A stretch of DNA of 5,786 nt from contig CAJOQO010000126.1 of NCBI GenBank assembly GCA_905236545.1, positions 1 through 5,786 on the forward strand, written 5' to 3'. Origin of the DNA: an uncultured Lachnospiraceae bacterium. GTDB taxonomy: Bacteria > Bacillota > Clostridia > Lachnospirales > Lachnospiraceae. Position 1 is the first letter of the stretch; every line of letters begins with the position of its first letter. The notes under the pieces were generated by a model. The model was not told where the DNA came from. It searched no databases and saw only the letters and a program-made list of their open reading frames with translations. A program made the translations under genes and the position numbers. Of the stretch, positions 5,609-5,786 are shown one piece after another.

Positions 5609-5669
5609 TCTGAGCTTTGTACTGCCGCTTACAGGCAAGCCTGACGCGTCAGGTACAAAGACTCAGATC
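5607..5669 (+). other. Long foldback at the trhP stop codon, branched stem
   Basis: GATCTGAG plus CTTTGTAC (5607-5622) pairs with GTACAAAG plus CTCAGATC (5653-5669), 16 base pairs with a single bulged A at 5661. The stem starts within the trhP TGA. Its interior can form two smaller hairpins, GCTT 5627-5630 with AAGC 5637-5640, and the palindrome CTGACGCGTCAG at 5641-5652, giving a three-way junction. It is well placed to end the operon transcript or to protect its 3' end, but the run of T expected of an intrinsic terminator is missing. A mobile or interspersed repeat is an alternative. Confidence 0.55.
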
Positions 5670-5673
5670 GGCC

Positions 5674-5705
5674 GTGAATCGAGTAACGTCATATGTTACG
5701 ATTAC
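5674..5705 (+). other. Second downstream hairpin with GTAAC/GTTAC stem
   Basis: GTAAC (5683-5687) pairs with GTTAC (5695-5699), and AATC (5677-5680) with GATT (5700-5703) across a GA bulge. The loop is GTCATAT. The left arm contains CCGTGAAT followed shortly by GTAAC, a pattern also seen at 99-112 in the upstream region. Stability is moderate. I do not recognise a riboswitch or RNA family here. Confidence 0.35.
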
Positions 5706-5706
5706 A

Positions 5707-5766
5707 GCGCCAAAAGCCTGACCTCCACGCAAGCTTGCTTGCGGTGGAGGGAAAGGGTGTTGGCGC
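5707..5766 (+). other. Third downstream element, very stable two-part stem
   Basis: The outer stem GCGCCAA (5707-5713) is the perfect complement of TTGGCGC (5760-5766). Inside, CCTCCAC (5722-5728) plus GCAAGC (5729-5734) pairs with GCTTGC (5737-5742) and GTGGAGG (5744-5750), leaving one bulged G. The internal loop can add CCT 5717-5719 with AGG 5754-5756. Such a stable nested structure suggests an RNA element: an operon-end structure, a leader of a gene beyond the right edge, or a small RNA. No T-tract follows and I do not recognise a family. Confidence 0.5.
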
Positions 5767-5786
5767 GCCCCTACATGAGTGCGTAG

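Noticed and set aside
5607..5669. Hammerhead ribozyme, suggested by the three-way junction and CTGA
   Set aside because: The conserved core is missing: CTGACGC does not fit CUGANGA and no GAAA strand is correctly placed.
5607..5669. Classical rho-independent terminator after trhP
   Set aside because: No T-rich run follows the stem, so I list it only as a foldback of unknown role.

Overview
The window looks like chromosomal DNA from a moderately GC-rich Firmicute, most likely class Clostridia and plausibly Lachnospiraceae. The evidence is the gene set (IreB, RuvX, a DUF1292 protein, RNase J, a YlbF-family protein, TrmR, TrhP/U32), the GGAGG-type ribosome binding sites and the tightly packed one-strand layout. 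The lineage call rests on gene content and remembered neighbourhoods, not on a search. All seven genes read on the + strand. I see no transposase, integrase, phage gene, CRISPR array, tRNA or rRNA.

Layout. Bases 1-264 hold no convincing gene but are rich in inverted repeats: a possible pseudoknot (1-75), a near-perfect 15-bp dyad (121-155) that overlaps the -35 box of a good sigma-A-type promoter (143-171), and a leader hairpin (181-214). Next come ireB (265-537), ruvX (534-1040) and a DUF1292 gene (1021-1290), all overlapping. A 138-bp gap follows, opening with a 19-bp tandem repeat that starts inside the last codons of the DUF1292 gene. Then come rnj (RNase J, TTG start, 1429-3093), a YlbF-family gene (3142-3495), trmR (3492-4133, ATGA overlap), a gap filled by a 31-bp x 4 tandem repeat that begins inside the trmR coding end, and trhP (4277-5608). 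The last 178 bases are noncoding and hold three consecutive strong foldback structures.

How the genes fit together. The cluster is mostly RNA and cell-physiology housekeeping. RNase J and the YlbF-family protein belong to mRNA decay. TrhP and TrmR are the two consecutive steps that turn wobble uridine 34 of tRNA into 5-hydroxyuridine and then 5-methoxyuridine. RuvX is an RNase H-fold YqgF protein linked to rRNA processing in other bacteria. IreB is a small regulatory substrate of the PASTA-kinase/phosphatase pair that controls envelope-stress tolerance. Bacillus subtilis has a related order (yrzL-yrrK-yrzB ... yrrM-yrrN-yrrO), where mltG stands before yrrM and two U32 genes follow it; here mltG is absent from that position and one U32 gene is present.

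The genes are ordinary for the group. The unexplained material is between them: two tandem arrays that each duplicate the 3' end of a gene together with its stop codon, and structured noncoding DNA at both operon edges. None of this is proof of a new system. The arrays and the structured flanks are the parts worth a second look.
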